Positions 53,934-63,727 of a stretch of 64,000 bases of DNA are shown one piece after another. The DNA lies in contig NZ_JAERVO010000001.1 of assembly GCF_016798325.1 (NCBI RefSeq), positions 744,001 through 808,000 on the forward strand, written 5' to 3'. Both the position numbers and the translations under genes were made by a program. How positions within the stretch are numbered: position 1 is the first letter of the stretch; each line of letters begins with the position of its first letter. The DNA is from Marinobacter mangrovi (GTDB lineage Bacteria; Pseudomonadota; Gammaproteobacteria; Pseudomonadales; Oleiphilaceae). The notes below the pieces were generated by a model. That model searched no databases. It had not been told where the DNA came from and saw only the letters and a program-made list of their open reading frames with translations.

Positions 53934-56900
53934 ATGAAACCGCAGCAATCAACGACTCCATCGCTCATTGAGAGCCGCCAGGCGATCCGCCAGTACTACC
54001 TGGCCGACGAGTATAAAGTCATCCGTGAGCTGATTGCTGACGCCCAGTTGTCCAAGGCCGAGCGTGAGGCGATTACTGCCCGCGCCGCCGATCTGGTGCG
54101 TGATGTTCGCAGCAACGCGCGCCCCACGATCATGGAGAAGTTCCTTGCCGAGTACGGTCTGACCACCAAGGAAGGCGTTGCGCTGATGTGCCTGGCGGAA
54201 GCGCTCCTGCGTGTGCCGGACAACACCACCATCCATGCGCTGATCGAAGACAAGATTACCTCCGGGAACTGGGGCGCTCACGTGGGCAAGGCCGCGTCCG
54301 GCCTGATCAACTCCACCACGCTGGCCCTGCTGATGACCAGCAACCTGCTGAAGGATTCCGAGCGCCAGACCGTGGGCGAAACCCTGCGCAAAATGGTCAA
54401 GCGCATGGGCGAACCCGTGGTGCGAACCGTGGCCGGCCAGGCCATGAAAGAGATGGGCCGCCAGTTCGTGCTGGGCCGCGATATCGAAGAAGCCCAGGAC
54501 AACGGCAAGAGCTACATGGCCCGTGGCTACACCTACTCCTACGACATGCTGGGCGAAGCCGCGCGTACCGATGCGGACGCCGTTCGCTATTACAACGCCT
54601 ATTCCGACGCCATCGACGCGATTGCCAAGAATTGCAAAGGCGATGTGCGGACCAATCCCGGCATCTCCGTCAAATTGTCCGCGCTGCTGGCCCGTTACGA
54701 ATACGGCCAGAAAGAACGCGTCATGAACGAGCTGATGCCCCGCGCCCTGGAGCTGGCCAAGAAAGCGGCTAAAGCCAATATGGGCTTCAATATCGACGCG
54801 GAAGAGGCGGATCGCCTGGACCTGTCGCTCGACGTGATCGAAGCGATTTTGTCCGATCCGGAACTGGCCGGCTGGGACGGCTTCGGTGTGGTCGTCCAGG
54901 CCTTCGGCAAGCGGGCGTCCCACGTGCTGGACTGGCTCTATGCGCTGTCCGCCAAGCTGGACCGCCGCATCATGGTGCGCCTGGTGAAAGGCGCCTACTG
55001 GGATGCCGAGATCAAGCGCGCCCAGGTCATGGGCCTGAGCGGCTTCCCGGTCTTCACCCGCAAAGCCTGCAGTGATGTGTCCTACCTGGCGTGTACCAAA
55101 CAGCTGCTGGGCATGACGGACCGCATCTATCCGCAGTTTGCGACCCACAATGCGCATTCTGTTTCCGCGGTTCTGGAGCTGGCCAAGGATGTGGATCGGG
55201 ATCGCTTCGAATTCCAGCGTCTACACGGCATGGGTGAATCCCTGCACGATCAGGTGCTGAAGGACAGTGGCGTGCCTTGCCGTATTTACGCACCGGTGGG
55301 TGCCCACCAGGACTTGTTGGCCTATCTGGTACGTCGTCTTCTGGAAAACGGCGCTAACAGCTCCTTCGTGAACCAGATTGTCGACACCCGGATTACCCCG
55401 GAAGAAATCGCCAAGGACCCGATCGATACGGTCGAAGCCATGGGGGAAAACATCTCCAGTAAGGCGATCGTGCGGCCGGCCGACCTCTTCGGCAAGCAGC
55501 GCCGCAACTCCAAGGGCTGGGACATCACAGATCCAGTCACCATCGAGGAAATTGAACAGGGTCGCGCACCGTTCAAGACCCATCGCTGGAAAGGCGGTCC
55601 GATTACCGCCGGCGAACCGGTTGGCGCTGAAGTCCAGGTGGTCCGCAACCCGGCGGATCCGGAAGACTTGGTGGGCCACATCACCTATTCATCGGACGCC
55701 GATGTGGAGGTGGCCATCAACGCCTCCCAGGATGGCTTCAACAGCTGGTCGGCCAAACCGGTCGAAGAGCGCGCTGCATGCGTGCGCAAGGTCGGTGATC
55801 TGTACGAAGAGCACGCCCACGAACTGTTCGCACTGACCACCCGCGAAGCCGGTAAATCCCTGCTGGATGCCGTTGCGGAAATTCGTGAAGCCGTGGACTT
55901 CTGTCAGTTCTACGCCAATGAAGCGATCCGCTATAAAGATGCCGGCGACGCCCGCGGCACGATGGTTTGTATTTCCCCGTGGAACTTCCCGCTGGCGATC
56001 TTCACCGGTCAGATCATGGCCGCCATTGCCGCCGGTAATGCAGTCATCGCCAAGCCGGCCGAGTCCACGTCACTGCTGGCGTATCGAGCGGTCCAGCTGA
56101 TGCACGAAGCCGGCATCCCGAAAGACGCACTGCAGTTGCTGCCGGGCACCGGTAGCACCGTGGGCGGGGCTATTACCTCTGACGCCCGCATTGCCGGCGT
56201 CTGCTTCACCGGCTCTACGGCAACGGCACAGAACATCAACCGCAAGATGGCCGAGAACATGGCGCCGGACGCCACGCTGATCGCCGAAACCGGCGGTCTG
56301 AACGCCATGATTGTCGATTCTACGGCGCTGCCGGAACAGGTGGTGCGTGACGTGCTGGCGTCGTCCTTCCAGAGCGCCGGCCAGCGTTGTTCGGCGCTGC
56401 GCATGCTCTATGTGCAGGAAGACATCGCCGACCACCTGCTGGAAATGCTTTACGGCGCGATGGAAGAACTGGGCATTGGCGATCCCTGGCAACTGTCCAC
56501 GGACGTCGGCCCGGTTATTGATGACAATGCCCACAAGAAGATTACCGAGTACTGCGCCAAGTACGACAAGAAGGGCCAGTTGCTGAAGACGATGAACGTG
56601 CCCGAGAAAGGCCGCTTCGTGTCGCCGGCCGTGATCAAGGTCAGCGGCATCGAGGAGATGGAAGAGGAAATCTTCGGTCCGGTCCTGCACGTCGCTACGT
56701 TCCAGGCGAAGGACATCGACAAGGTCGTGGATGCGGTTAACGCCAAGGGCTACGGCCTGACGTTCGGCATTCATAGCCGTGTGGATCGCCGGGTCGAGCG
56801 TATTGCCAGCCGCATCAAAGTGGGCAACACCTACGTCAACCGCAACCAGATCGGCGCCATCGTCGGTTCCCAGCCGTTCGGTGGGGAAGGGCTGTCCGGC

Positions 56901-57563
56901 ACCGGTCCCAAGGCAGGCGGTCCGCACTACGTGCGGCGCTTCCTCAAGAACGAGAAGATCGAGAAGCCGCTGGACAACAGCGCCAAGCGCATTGACGCCA
57001 AAGGACTGCAGAAGCTGATTGATCAGGCCGCAGGCCAGAAAGCCACCAAGCCCAAAGGGCGCGAAGAGCTGCTCAAGCCGATCTTCGGTGACGTGCCGGC
57101 GCCGCTGGATGGTCATTCCGAGGATCTGCCGGGACCGACCGGTGAGCTGAACCGCCTGACGGATTACGCCCGCGGCGTCATCCTGTGCCTGGGGCCGGAC
57201 GCGGAATCCGCCCTGAAGCAGGCCGGTGTAGCACTGTCCCAAGGCAACCAGGTCGTGGTTGTGGCGCCGGACGTCGAGAAGACCGTGGCCGAAGCCGCCA
57301 AGGCTGGCCTGCCGATCGTCGGGGTGAATGGCATCCTGGAAGCGGAGGCGCTGACCAAAGCCAACGGTTTTGACGCCGTTGTCAGCGTGGCTGAAACGGC
57401 GGTCCTCCGGGACTACCGCCTGGCACTGGCCCAGCGCGACGGGGTATTGATCCCGCTGGTCACCGAGCAGAACCTGGATCAGCGCTTCGTGCTTGAGCGT
57501 CACCTGTGTGTGGATACCACCGCAGCCGGCGGTAACGCCAGCCTGATTGCCGCGTCCGAATAA
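53934..57563 (+). CDS. putA: Bifunctional proline dehydrogenase / glutamate-semialdehyde dehydrogenase
   Basis: A 1209-residue PutA. It lacks the N-terminal ribbon-helix-helix DNA-binding domain of trifunctional PutA, so it is not its own repressor. Order: helical arm, FAD proline dehydrogenase barrel (about 130-470), linker, ALDH domain (about 530-1010; catalytic C819 in SAGQRCSALR, ETGGLNAM for the Glu) and a C-terminal domain (about 1060-1209) of the type B class. It oxidises proline to glutamate with channelled intermediate at the inner membrane. I use ATG 53934 (GAGGTG site upstream); the ORF extends back to 53811 but without supporting conservation. Confidence 0.94.
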   Translation: MKPQQSTTPSLIESRQAIRQYYLADEYKVIRELIADAQLSKAEREAITARAADLVRDVRSNARPTIMEKFLAEYGLTTKEGVALMCLAEALLRVPDNTTIHALIEDKITSGNWGAHVGKAASGLINSTTLALLMTSNLLKDSERQTVGETLRKMVKRMGEPVVRTVAGQAMKEMGRQFVLGRDIEEAQDNGKSYMARGYTYSYDMLGEAARTDADAVRYYNAYSDAIDAIAKNCKGDVRTNPGISVKLSALLARYEYGQKERVMNELMPRALELAKKAAKANMGFNIDAEEADRLDLSLDVIEAILSDPELAGWDGFGVVVQAFGKRASHVLDWLYALSAKLDRRIMVRLVKGAYWDAEIKRAQVMGLSGFPVFTRKACSDVSYLACTKQLLGMTDRIYPQFATHNAHSVSAVLELAKDVDRDRFEFQRLHGMGESLHDQVLKDSGVPCRIYAPVGAHQDLLAYLVRRLLENGANSSFVNQIVDTRITPEEIAKDPIDTVEAMGENISSKAIVRPADLFGKQRRNSKGWDITDPVTIEEIEQGRAPFKTHRWKGGPITAGEPVGAEVQVVRNPADPEDLVGHITYSSDADVEVAINASQDGFNSWSAKPVEERAACVRKVGDLYEEHAHELFALTTREAGKSLLDAVAEIREAVDFCQFYANEAIRYKDAGDARGTMVCISPWNFPLAIFTGQIMAAIAAGNAVIAKPAESTSLLAYRAVQLMHEAGIPKDALQLLPGTGSTVGGAITSDARIAGVCFTGSTATAQNINRKMAENMAPDATLIAETGGLNAMIVDSTALPEQVVRDVLASSFQSAGQRCSALRMLYVQEDIADHLLEMLYGAMEELGIGDPWQLSTDVGPVIDDNAHKKITEYCAKYDKKGQLLKTMNVPEKGRFVSPAVIKVSGIEEMEEEIFGPVLHVATFQAKDIDKVVDAVNAKGYGLTFGIHSRVDRRVERIASRIKVGNTYVNRNQIGAIVGSQPFGGEGLSGTGPKAGGPHYVRRFLKNEKIEKPLDNSAKRIDAKGLQKLIDQAAGQKATKPKGREELLKPIFGDVPAPLDGHSEDLPGPTGELNRLTDYARGVILCLGPDAESALKQAGVALSQGNQVVVVAPDVEKTVAEAAKAGLPIVGVNGILEAEALTKANGFDAVVSVAETAVLRDYRLALAQRDGVLIPLVTEQNLDQRFVLERHLCVDTTAAGGNASLIAASE

Positions 57564-57580
57564 TTCAGCCCGGCAGTAGA

Positions 57581-57612
57581 AAGCCCGGATGTGTTGCATC
57601 CGGGCTTTTTTG
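57581..57612 (+). terminator. Rho-independent terminator of putA
   Basis: AAGCCCGGATG, a short loop, CATCCGGGCTTTTTT. A strong stem with a T-run 18 bases after the stop. Confidence 0.9.
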
Positions 57613-57819
57613 TGGGCATCTGTTCTTTCACAAGCATCGCTAGTTATCCTGGTTGGCAACAAGTGACCGAAAGCACGGAGCCGCAAACCTGATGGAGTAT
57701 CCGGCAATCGGTGTGGCGTCAGGTGACGTACCATGATCGACAACGGTCAAGCCGACGTTCCCGGCGAGCGGGGAAACGTTGGCCAACAGCCCTAACGCGA
57801 CAGGAAAGGAGGCTCTGGA

Positions 57820-58833
57820 ATGAAAGCCATGGTACTGAATGCCCCGGGCGGATTCGATCGAATCGACGCCATCGAGTCCCGGGATCCGGGCGAACCCGGT
57901 CCGGGAGAAGTCCGCGTCGCCATCAAGGCCAGTTCCCTGAACTTCCACGATCTACTGGTGGCCGCGGGAATGATTCCGTCAGACGACCAGCGGGTACTCA
58001 TGTCCGATGGTGCCGGCGTGGTCGAGGCGGTGGGTGACGGCGTCACCGAGTTTGCCGTCGGAGACCACGTGGTTTCCGGTTTCTTCCCGCAATGGCTGGA
58101 TGGAACACCTATCCCGTCCGTGGGTAACTTTGCGGGAACGCCGGGTGACGGTATCGATGGCTTTGCAGCCACGCACGTGGTGCGGGCGGCGACGGCCTTC
58201 ACGCACTCACCCGAAGGCTGGAGCCATGCCGAATCGGCCACCATTACCACAGCAGGCCTGACCGCCTGGCGGGCTCTTGTCGTGAATGGCGGGATCAAGG
58301 CCGGGGATACTGTGCTCACGCTGGGTACTGGCGGCGTATCCATTGCGGCCATTCAGATCGCAAAGGCCATGGGAGCCACCGTCATTGCCACGTCGTCCTC
58401 GGATGACAAGCTCAAGCGGGTACAGGCATTGGGTGCCGATCACCTGATCAACTATCGCACCACGCCGGAGTGGGGCAGCGCGGTTCAGGATCTTACCGAC
58501 GGACGAGGCGTCGACCACGTCGTGGAGGTGGGCGGCCCAGGGACCTTGGCCCAGTCGATCAATGCGGTTGCCGTGGGCGGTCACATCGCACTGATCGGGG
58601 TGCTGACCGGCCGTCAGGGCGACATTCCCACCGGGGCGCTGATGGCCAAACAGGCAAGGCTACAGGGCTTGATTGTAGGCAACCGCCGCCAGCAACAGGC
58701 GTATGTCGCCGCCCTGAACCAGACCGGGATTCGACCGGTGATTGACCGCACCTTCCCCTTCGAGCAACTGGCTGATGCGTTCCGCCATCAGGAAAGTGGC
58801 CAGCATTTCGGCAAGATTTGTGTTGAGTGGTAG
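57820..58833 (+). CDS. MDR-superfamily zinc-independent oxidoreductase
   Basis: A 337-residue medium-chain dehydrogenase of the quinone oxidoreductase-like type: GroES-like N-terminus (NFHDLLVAAG), no catalytic or structural zinc Cys clusters, and a Rossmann motif LGTGGVSIAAIQIAKAMGA (about 165-185) with VIATSSSDDKLKRVQALGADH. It reduces an enone, quinone or similar with NADPH. A strong AAGGAGG site precedes the ATG. It stands alone, ended by its own terminator. Confidence 0.86.
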   Translation: MKAMVLNAPGGFDRIDAIESRDPGEPGPGEVRVAIKASSLNFHDLLVAAGMIPSDDQRVLMSDGAGVVEAVGDGVTEFAVGDHVVSGFFPQWLDGTPIPSVGNFAGTPGDGIDGFAATHVVRAATAFTHSPEGWSHAESATITTAGLTAWRALVVNGGIKAGDTVLTLGTGGVSIAAIQIAKAMGATVIATSSSDDKLKRVQALGADHLINYRTTPEWGSAVQDLTDGRGVDHVVEVGGPGTLAQSINAVAVGGHIALIGVLTGRQGDIPTGALMAKQARLQGLIVGNRRQQQAYVAALNQTGIRPVIDRTFPFEQLADAFRHQESGQHFGKICVEW

Positions 58834-58845
58834 CCGTTGAGCATA

Positions 58846-58889
58846 AAGACCCGCCATACGTTTCATTGGAAAAAGCGGCGGGTCTTTTT
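58846..58889 (+). terminator. Rho-independent terminator of the MDR gene
   Basis: AAAGACCCGCC, an 18-20-base loop, GGCGGGTCTTTTT. It follows the oxidoreductase gene. Confidence 0.8.
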
Positions 58890-59002
58890 ATGGGATAGTA
58901 TGAACCACGACAACGTGGTCCCTGCAAAACTCCTCGTGAGGGTGTCTGACTGGCGTTCTGTGTAAGACGTGCATCGGCGTCCTTGCCGCCGCCGGAAGCT
59001 GG

Positions 59003-60196
59003 TTACGCAAATGCCTGCTTCAGACGAACCAGACCTTTTTGAATGGATTGGTCATTCGCCGCGAAAGAAAGTCTCATATGTCCCGGTGCATTGAACGCAG
59101 AGCCGGGGATCATGGCAATGCCCAGTTCATCCAACAGCCAATCGGCCAATTCCCGATCATCGTTAACGTCAGACAGGGATTCGATGACGGGAGAAAAGTC
59201 TGGCAGGCAGTAGAAACTGCCCTGAGCAGGAAGGCATTTGATCCGTTCTATCTTCTTCAGGCCATCGGCAACCTGGTGAGCTCTGTCGGAAAACACCTGC
59301 GTCATTTTTTTAACCTCGTCGAGCCCCCCATTTAAAGCGGCTGTCGCCGCGACTTGTGAGACAGCCGCAGTGTGGGAATTTGTCTGGCCCTGGAGCTTTT
59401 GCATCTCCTTGATAATATCTTCAGGCCCGGCCGCGAAGCCCACTCGCCACCCGGTCATGGCATAGGCCTTGGACACCCCATTGATGACCACCGTGCGATT
59501 CTTTAATGACGGGCAGACATTGACGATGTTGGTATAGGGCACGTCAGAAAACCGCAAATGTTCATAGATATCGTCAGACAGGATGACGACGTTTGGGTAT
59601 TTCAAAAGCACATTACCCAATGCCGCCAGATCCTCACGGCTATACACCTGACCGGTTGGATTGTTGGGGCTGTTGAGAATGAGAACACGGGTACGGTCAG
59701 TGAGAGCCGACTCGAGCGATTCCGGAGTCAACACGAAACCGTCTTCGTAACGAGTGGTCACATTGACGATCTTAGCAGCGGCGATATCTGCAATGGCCGG
59801 GTAGGTTCCCCAATGAGGTGTCGGGATCACGATCTCGTCACCCGGTCCAAGCAGCGACAGGCACGCGTTGAAAAGACCCTGCTTGGCACCGCAGGTGTGC
59901 ATGATCTGCTCATGACTGTAGTGAAGGTGGTTCTCGATCTCGAGCTTACGCTGGATAGCGTCCTTTAATTGCGGTAAGCCACCAATTTCAGTGTATCGGG
60001 TAAAGCCGTCGTCCAGGGCCTGTTTTGCCGCATCGATAATTCCTTGAGGCGTGTTGAAGTCAGGTTCGCCGGCATCCAATCTGACGATGTCGTGACCGTC
60101 ATGAGTCAAGGCCTTTGCGCGAGCGCCAATGCGGAATATGGCAGATTCCGATAGATCATTGACGCGCCGGGCGAAATGATGGGTAGTCTTTTGCAT
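59003..60196 (-). CDS. Class I PLP aminotransferase (aspartate aminotransferase-like)
   Basis: A 398-residue fold-type I aminotransferase. K243 in SKAYAMTGWRVGF binds PLP; LNSPNNPTGQVYS and the C-terminal Arg segment MRLSFA are family signatures. It resembles Ib-type aspartate/prephenate aminotransferases; substrate specificity is not decided by sequence. Start ATG 60196 with GGGAGG; the frame is open to 60613 but runs into the upstream gene region. Confidence 0.87.
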   Translation of the reverse strand: MQKTTHHFARRVNDLSESAIFRIGARAKALTHDGHDIVRLDAGEPDFNTPQGIIDAAKQALDDGFTRYTEIGGLPQLKDAIQRKLEIENHLHYSHEQIMHTCGAKQGLFNACLSLLGPGDEIVIPTPHWGTYPAIADIAAAKIVNVTTRYEDGFVLTPESLESALTDRTRVLILNSPNNPTGQVYSREDLAALGNVLLKYPNVVILSDDIYEHLRFSDVPYTNIVNVCPSLKNRTVVINGVSKAYAMTGWRVGFAAGPEDIIKEMQKLQGQTNSHTAAVSQVAATAALNGGLDEVKKMTQVFSDRAHQVADGLKKIERIKCLPAQGSFYCLPDFSPVIESLSDVNDDRELADWLLDELGIAMIPGSAFNAPGHMRLSFAANDQSIQKGLVRLKQAFA

Positions 60197-60285
60197 ACGG
60201 TTGCCCTCCCTTGATGTGCGTAACATTTGACGTTCGCGTCGCCCCGGAGCTGACAGCCTCTGGTGGCGGATCATGGCGCTCAATG

Positions 60286-62058
60286 TCAGTGTTTGGCCGC
60301 CAACTGTTTCAGGGACTGCTTCATCATGCGATAGGCTGACGGATCGCCCTTGATCATCGAGGCGATGAATCCCTTGGCCTGATCGAAATTGATGTGTGGG
60401 GGCAGGGGGCCGATTTCCGGATCGACGTAAGCATTGATGACGACGGGGCGGTCCGCGTTGAGGGCTTCTTCCCAGACGCGATCCACATCCTCCGGCTGAG
60501 CCATGCGCAAACCCTTGAGACCGAGCATCTCCGCGTACTGATCGTACGCAAAATCGGGAAGGTCCTGGGATGTTTCGTATTTGGGATCGCCTTCCATGAT
60601 GCGTTGCTCCCAACTGACCTGATTGAGATCCTGATTGTTAAGGACCAGAACGATACAGCGGGGATCTTCCCACTCCTGCCAGTACTGTGAGATGCCGATT
60701 AGGGCCTGGTTGCCGAGCATCTGCATGGCGCCGTCACCGACCATCGCCACGCCGGGACGATCAGGGTAGGCAAACTTGGCGGAAAGGATGTAGGGGACCC
60801 CGTTACCCATCGACGCCAGTCCGCCTGACACCGATCCCATCATGTCGCTGCCAATCTTCAGGTAACGGGCATACCAGTTGGTTGCCGAACCGACATCACA
60901 GGCAAGCATGACGTTATCCGGGAGTTGTTGGTTGAGTGACCAGAACACATACTGGGGGTTGATCGGCGACGCGGAAGTCTGGGCTCGTTTGCCGAGCAAT
61001 GCCCACCAATCCCGGGTTTCCTCGATGATTTTTTCTTGCCAGCTGCGATCCTCTTTTAGGGACACGCGTTCGATCAACGCCTGGACGATAGCCGCCGCAT
61101 CCCCGTGTAGATTGACCTCGGTGGGATAGCGAAGTCCGAGCGCTTCGGCATCGATGTCGATCTGTATGGCTCTTGCCTGACCCTCAGGAGGCAGGAATTC
61201 TGCATAGGGGAAACGAGTGCCAACCATAAGCAACGTATCGCAGTTATCCATCAGCATCTGGCTGGGCTGTGTTCCCAGGAGCCCCATCGTACCGGTCACG
61301 AAGTCACGATCGTCCGGGACAATGACTTTGGCGAGCAAGGCCTTGGCGACCCCGGCACCGATCTTGTCGGCCAGCGCCATAACTTCGTCGACAGCATGCT
61401 TACAGCCGGCGCCGGCCAGAATCGCCACCTTTTGGCCCTCGTCGAGTATGGCGGCAGCCTCGTCGAGATCATTGGAAGCCGGCAGCCAGGCCGGCTTGCG
61501 ATAGCCAACACCGGAGTAAACAGCGCCGTGGGAGGCTGACGGCATTTCCATTTCCAGATCCTGGACATCGTTGGGTACGACGATGGCGGTGACGGTTCGT
61601 CGTGCCAGGGCAATGCGGATGGCCTGGTCGATGAGATGCCGTGCCTGGACGGGATCGGACACCATGTGCACGTAATGGCCAGCAACGTCCTTGAATAACG
61701 ACGTCAGGTCGATTTCCTGCTGGTAATCGGTACCCAGGCTTGCGCGAGACTGCTGGCCAACAATGGCCAGTACCGGCATATGATCTTTCTTGGCATCGTA
61801 AAGCCCATTCAGTAAATGGACCGCTCCCGGGCCGGAGGTGGAAATGCACACGCCGACTTGCCCTGTAAATTTGGCGTGGGCACTGGCCATAAAGGCCCCG
61901 ATCTCCTCATGCTGGGGTTTGACTATACGAATGTCGGGCTCGGCCCGGCGTAGTGCGGCCATCATGCCGTTGATGCCATCGCCCGAGTAGCCGTAAACCC
62001 TGCCGATTCCCCAGGTCTTCAGGCGTTCGACAATAAAATCGCTTACTGTCTGTGTCAT
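60286..62058 (-). CDS. ThDP-dependent enzyme, pyruvate oxidase/PoxB-like
   Basis: A 590-residue thiamine diphosphate enzyme of the acetolactate synthase/pyruvate oxidase fold. N-terminal PYR domain with the activating Glu (PQHEEIGAFMASAHAK, about E51), middle Rossmann-like domain, C-terminal PP domain with Mg/ThDP motif GDGAMQMLGNQ...NNQDLN. It is closest to the uncharacterised thiamine-pyrophosphate-requiring proteins related to PoxB. It lies 85 bases downstream of the FMN glutamate-synthase-like gene. Ribosome site GGAGGA. Confidence 0.85.
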   Translation of the reverse strand: MTQTVSDFIVERLKTWGIGRVYGYSGDGINGMMAALRRAEPDIRIVKPQHEEIGAFMASAHAKFTGQVGVCISTSGPGAVHLLNGLYDAKKDHMPVLAIVGQQSRASLGTDYQQEIDLTSLFKDVAGHYVHMVSDPVQARHLIDQAIRIALARRTVTAIVVPNDVQDLEMEMPSASHGAVYSGVGYRKPAWLPASNDLDEAAAILDEGQKVAILAGAGCKHAVDEVMALADKIGAGVAKALLAKVIVPDDRDFVTGTMGLLGTQPSQMLMDNCDTLLMVGTRFPYAEFLPPEGQARAIQIDIDAEALGLRYPTEVNLHGDAAAIVQALIERVSLKEDRSWQEKIIEETRDWWALLGKRAQTSASPINPQYVFWSLNQQLPDNVMLACDVGSATNWYARYLKIGSDMMGSVSGGLASMGNGVPYILSAKFAYPDRPGVAMVGDGAMQMLGNQALIGISQYWQEWEDPRCIVLVLNNQDLNQVSWEQRIMEGDPKYETSQDLPDFAYDQYAEMLGLKGLRMAQPEDVDRVWEEALNADRPVVINAYVDPEIGPLPPHINFDQAKGFIASMIKGDPSAYRMMKQSLKQLAAKH

Positions 62059-62143
62059 GATTCCTCCAATTGATCGGTCGGTTTGCTTAGAGGATCACAA
62101 GGCGTGATCGAAAACCGGTCTGCCGCAGGGATCGTGATCGACG

Positions 62144-63727
62144 CTAGAACCGGCTGGCACTGGCTTTTTCCCAATCCGCGGCGTAGTCGGGTGGTAATGC
62201 TCCGGAGAGAAAGTCGCCGGTGGCCACCCGGGGATGCATTTCCCGATACGTACAGGCCGGGCCATATTCGGGGCGGTGATAGATGTGTTCGGGACCGAGC
62301 AGGTCCGGCGAGGTCAGCCCCAGGGCTCCGGTTATATCGAGCAGGGACTGGACGGTGGCGTCGTGGAAGTTGCGCACCCTCAAGGCCTTGGATGGCACGT
62401 CCAAGGATTTTGAACGGGCCGGGTTCTGAGTCGTTACGCCGGTCGGGCATGTGTCCGTATGGCAACGCTGGGCCTGGATGCAACCGACGGCAAACATGAA
62501 CGCACGGGCGGCGTTGCACATGTCCGCGCCCAGGGCGAGCTTGGTGACCATGTCGAAGCCCGTTGCGACCTTGCCACTGGCGATCACGACGATGTCATCG
62601 CGCTTGCCAATGCCCTTCAGGCAGTTGTCGACGAAGGGCAGGGCTTCGTTGATGTACGTCCCGATGAAATCCTCGAATTCCGCCGGTGCGGCCCCCGTGC
62701 CGCCCTCGGCACCGTCAATGGTTATGAAGTCCGGCTGTATCCCTGAGTCCAGCATCGCTTTACAGATGCCCATGAATTCGTCGCGTTTGCCCAGACACAA
62801 CTTGAAGCCGACCGGTTTGCCGCCGCAGAGCTCCCGCAGGCGCTGCATGAATCGAAGCAGGCCGACGGGGGTATCGAACTCCGGGTGCTGGGCCGGGGAG
62901 AGGCAGTCCTTGCCTTCTTCGATTTCCCGGGTCTCGGCGATCTCCCGGTTGACCTTGACCCCGGGAAGCAGTCCGCCGTGGCCGGGTTTGGCGCCCTGGG
63001 AGACCTTGATCTCGACCATCTTCACCTGGTCGTCCGAGGCTTTCCGGGCGAACTCGTCGCTGTTGAAACGGCCGTCGCGCGTGCGGCAGCCAAAATAGCC
63101 GCTGGCAATTTCCCAGATCAGGTCACCATCGTGCACCTTGTGGTAGGGGCTGATGGCACCTTCGCCGGTATCCTGGGCGAAGTGGCCCAGTTTGGCGCCC
63201 TTGTTCATGGCCAGAACGGCGTTGCTGGACAATGAGCCAAAGCTCATGGCGGAAATGTTCAACCGCGAGGAATTATAGGGTTTTGAACACTGCGGCCCGC
63301 CTATCATGATTCGCCCGTAGGTTGGATCGACCTGCTTGGGCGCAATGGAATGCTGGGCGAAATCGGCGCCTGCTCCCTCGACATCGCGCCGGGTACCAAA
63401 CGGCACCGTGTCGCTCTGCCCGTCGGCTCGTTTGTTGACGATATCCCGCTGCTCGCGATTGAACGGGCGACCGCTTTGTTCGGACTCGAAAAAATACTGC
63501 CGGAGTTCGGGGCGGACAAATTCCAAGAGGTACCGCAAGTGGCCCAGAATCGGGTAGTTGCGCAGCACATTATGTTTCGAGTGAAGATCGAAAGCGCCGA
63601 CCACGGCCAGCATGGGGAGTATGGCCCAGGGGATGAGCCCGTATGGATTCCAGATTGAGAGTGCCACCCCAAGCAACAGGGTTGCCGCGACAAACAAGGT
63701 GTAGATCAATCTTGGAAAGCCAAGCAT
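62144..63727 (-). CDS. FMN-binding glutamate synthase-family membrane protein
   Basis: A 527-residue protein. Two N-terminal membrane segments (about residues 5-40) precede the GltS FMN/Fe-S domain: SAMSFGSLSSNAVLAMNKGA, DGAEGGTGAAP, and CHTDTCPTGVTTQ with the cluster Cys. It lacks the glutaminase and C-terminal domains of full glutamate synthase, so it is a stand-alone, probably membrane-tethered relative of unknown reaction. I use ATG 63727 with GAGGGG upstream; the ORF reaches 63967 but the added part is not conserved. Confidence 0.86.
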   Translation of the reverse strand: MLGFPRLIYTLFVAATLLLGVALSIWNPYGLIPWAILPMLAVVGAFDLHSKHNVLRNYPILGHLRYLLEFVRPELRQYFFESEQSGRPFNREQRDIVNKRADGQSDTVPFGTRRDVEGAGADFAQHSIAPKQVDPTYGRIMIGGPQCSKPYNSSRLNISAMSFGSLSSNAVLAMNKGAKLGHFAQDTGEGAISPYHKVHDGDLIWEIASGYFGCRTRDGRFNSDEFARKASDDQVKMVEIKVSQGAKPGHGGLLPGVKVNREIAETREIEEGKDCLSPAQHPEFDTPVGLLRFMQRLRELCGGKPVGFKLCLGKRDEFMGICKAMLDSGIQPDFITIDGAEGGTGAAPAEFEDFIGTYINEALPFVDNCLKGIGKRDDIVVIASGKVATGFDMVTKLALGADMCNAARAFMFAVGCIQAQRCHTDTCPTGVTTQNPARSKSLDVPSKALRVRNFHDATVQSLLDITGALGLTSPDLLGPEHIYHRPEYGPACTYREMHPRVATGDFLSGALPPDYAADWEKASASRF

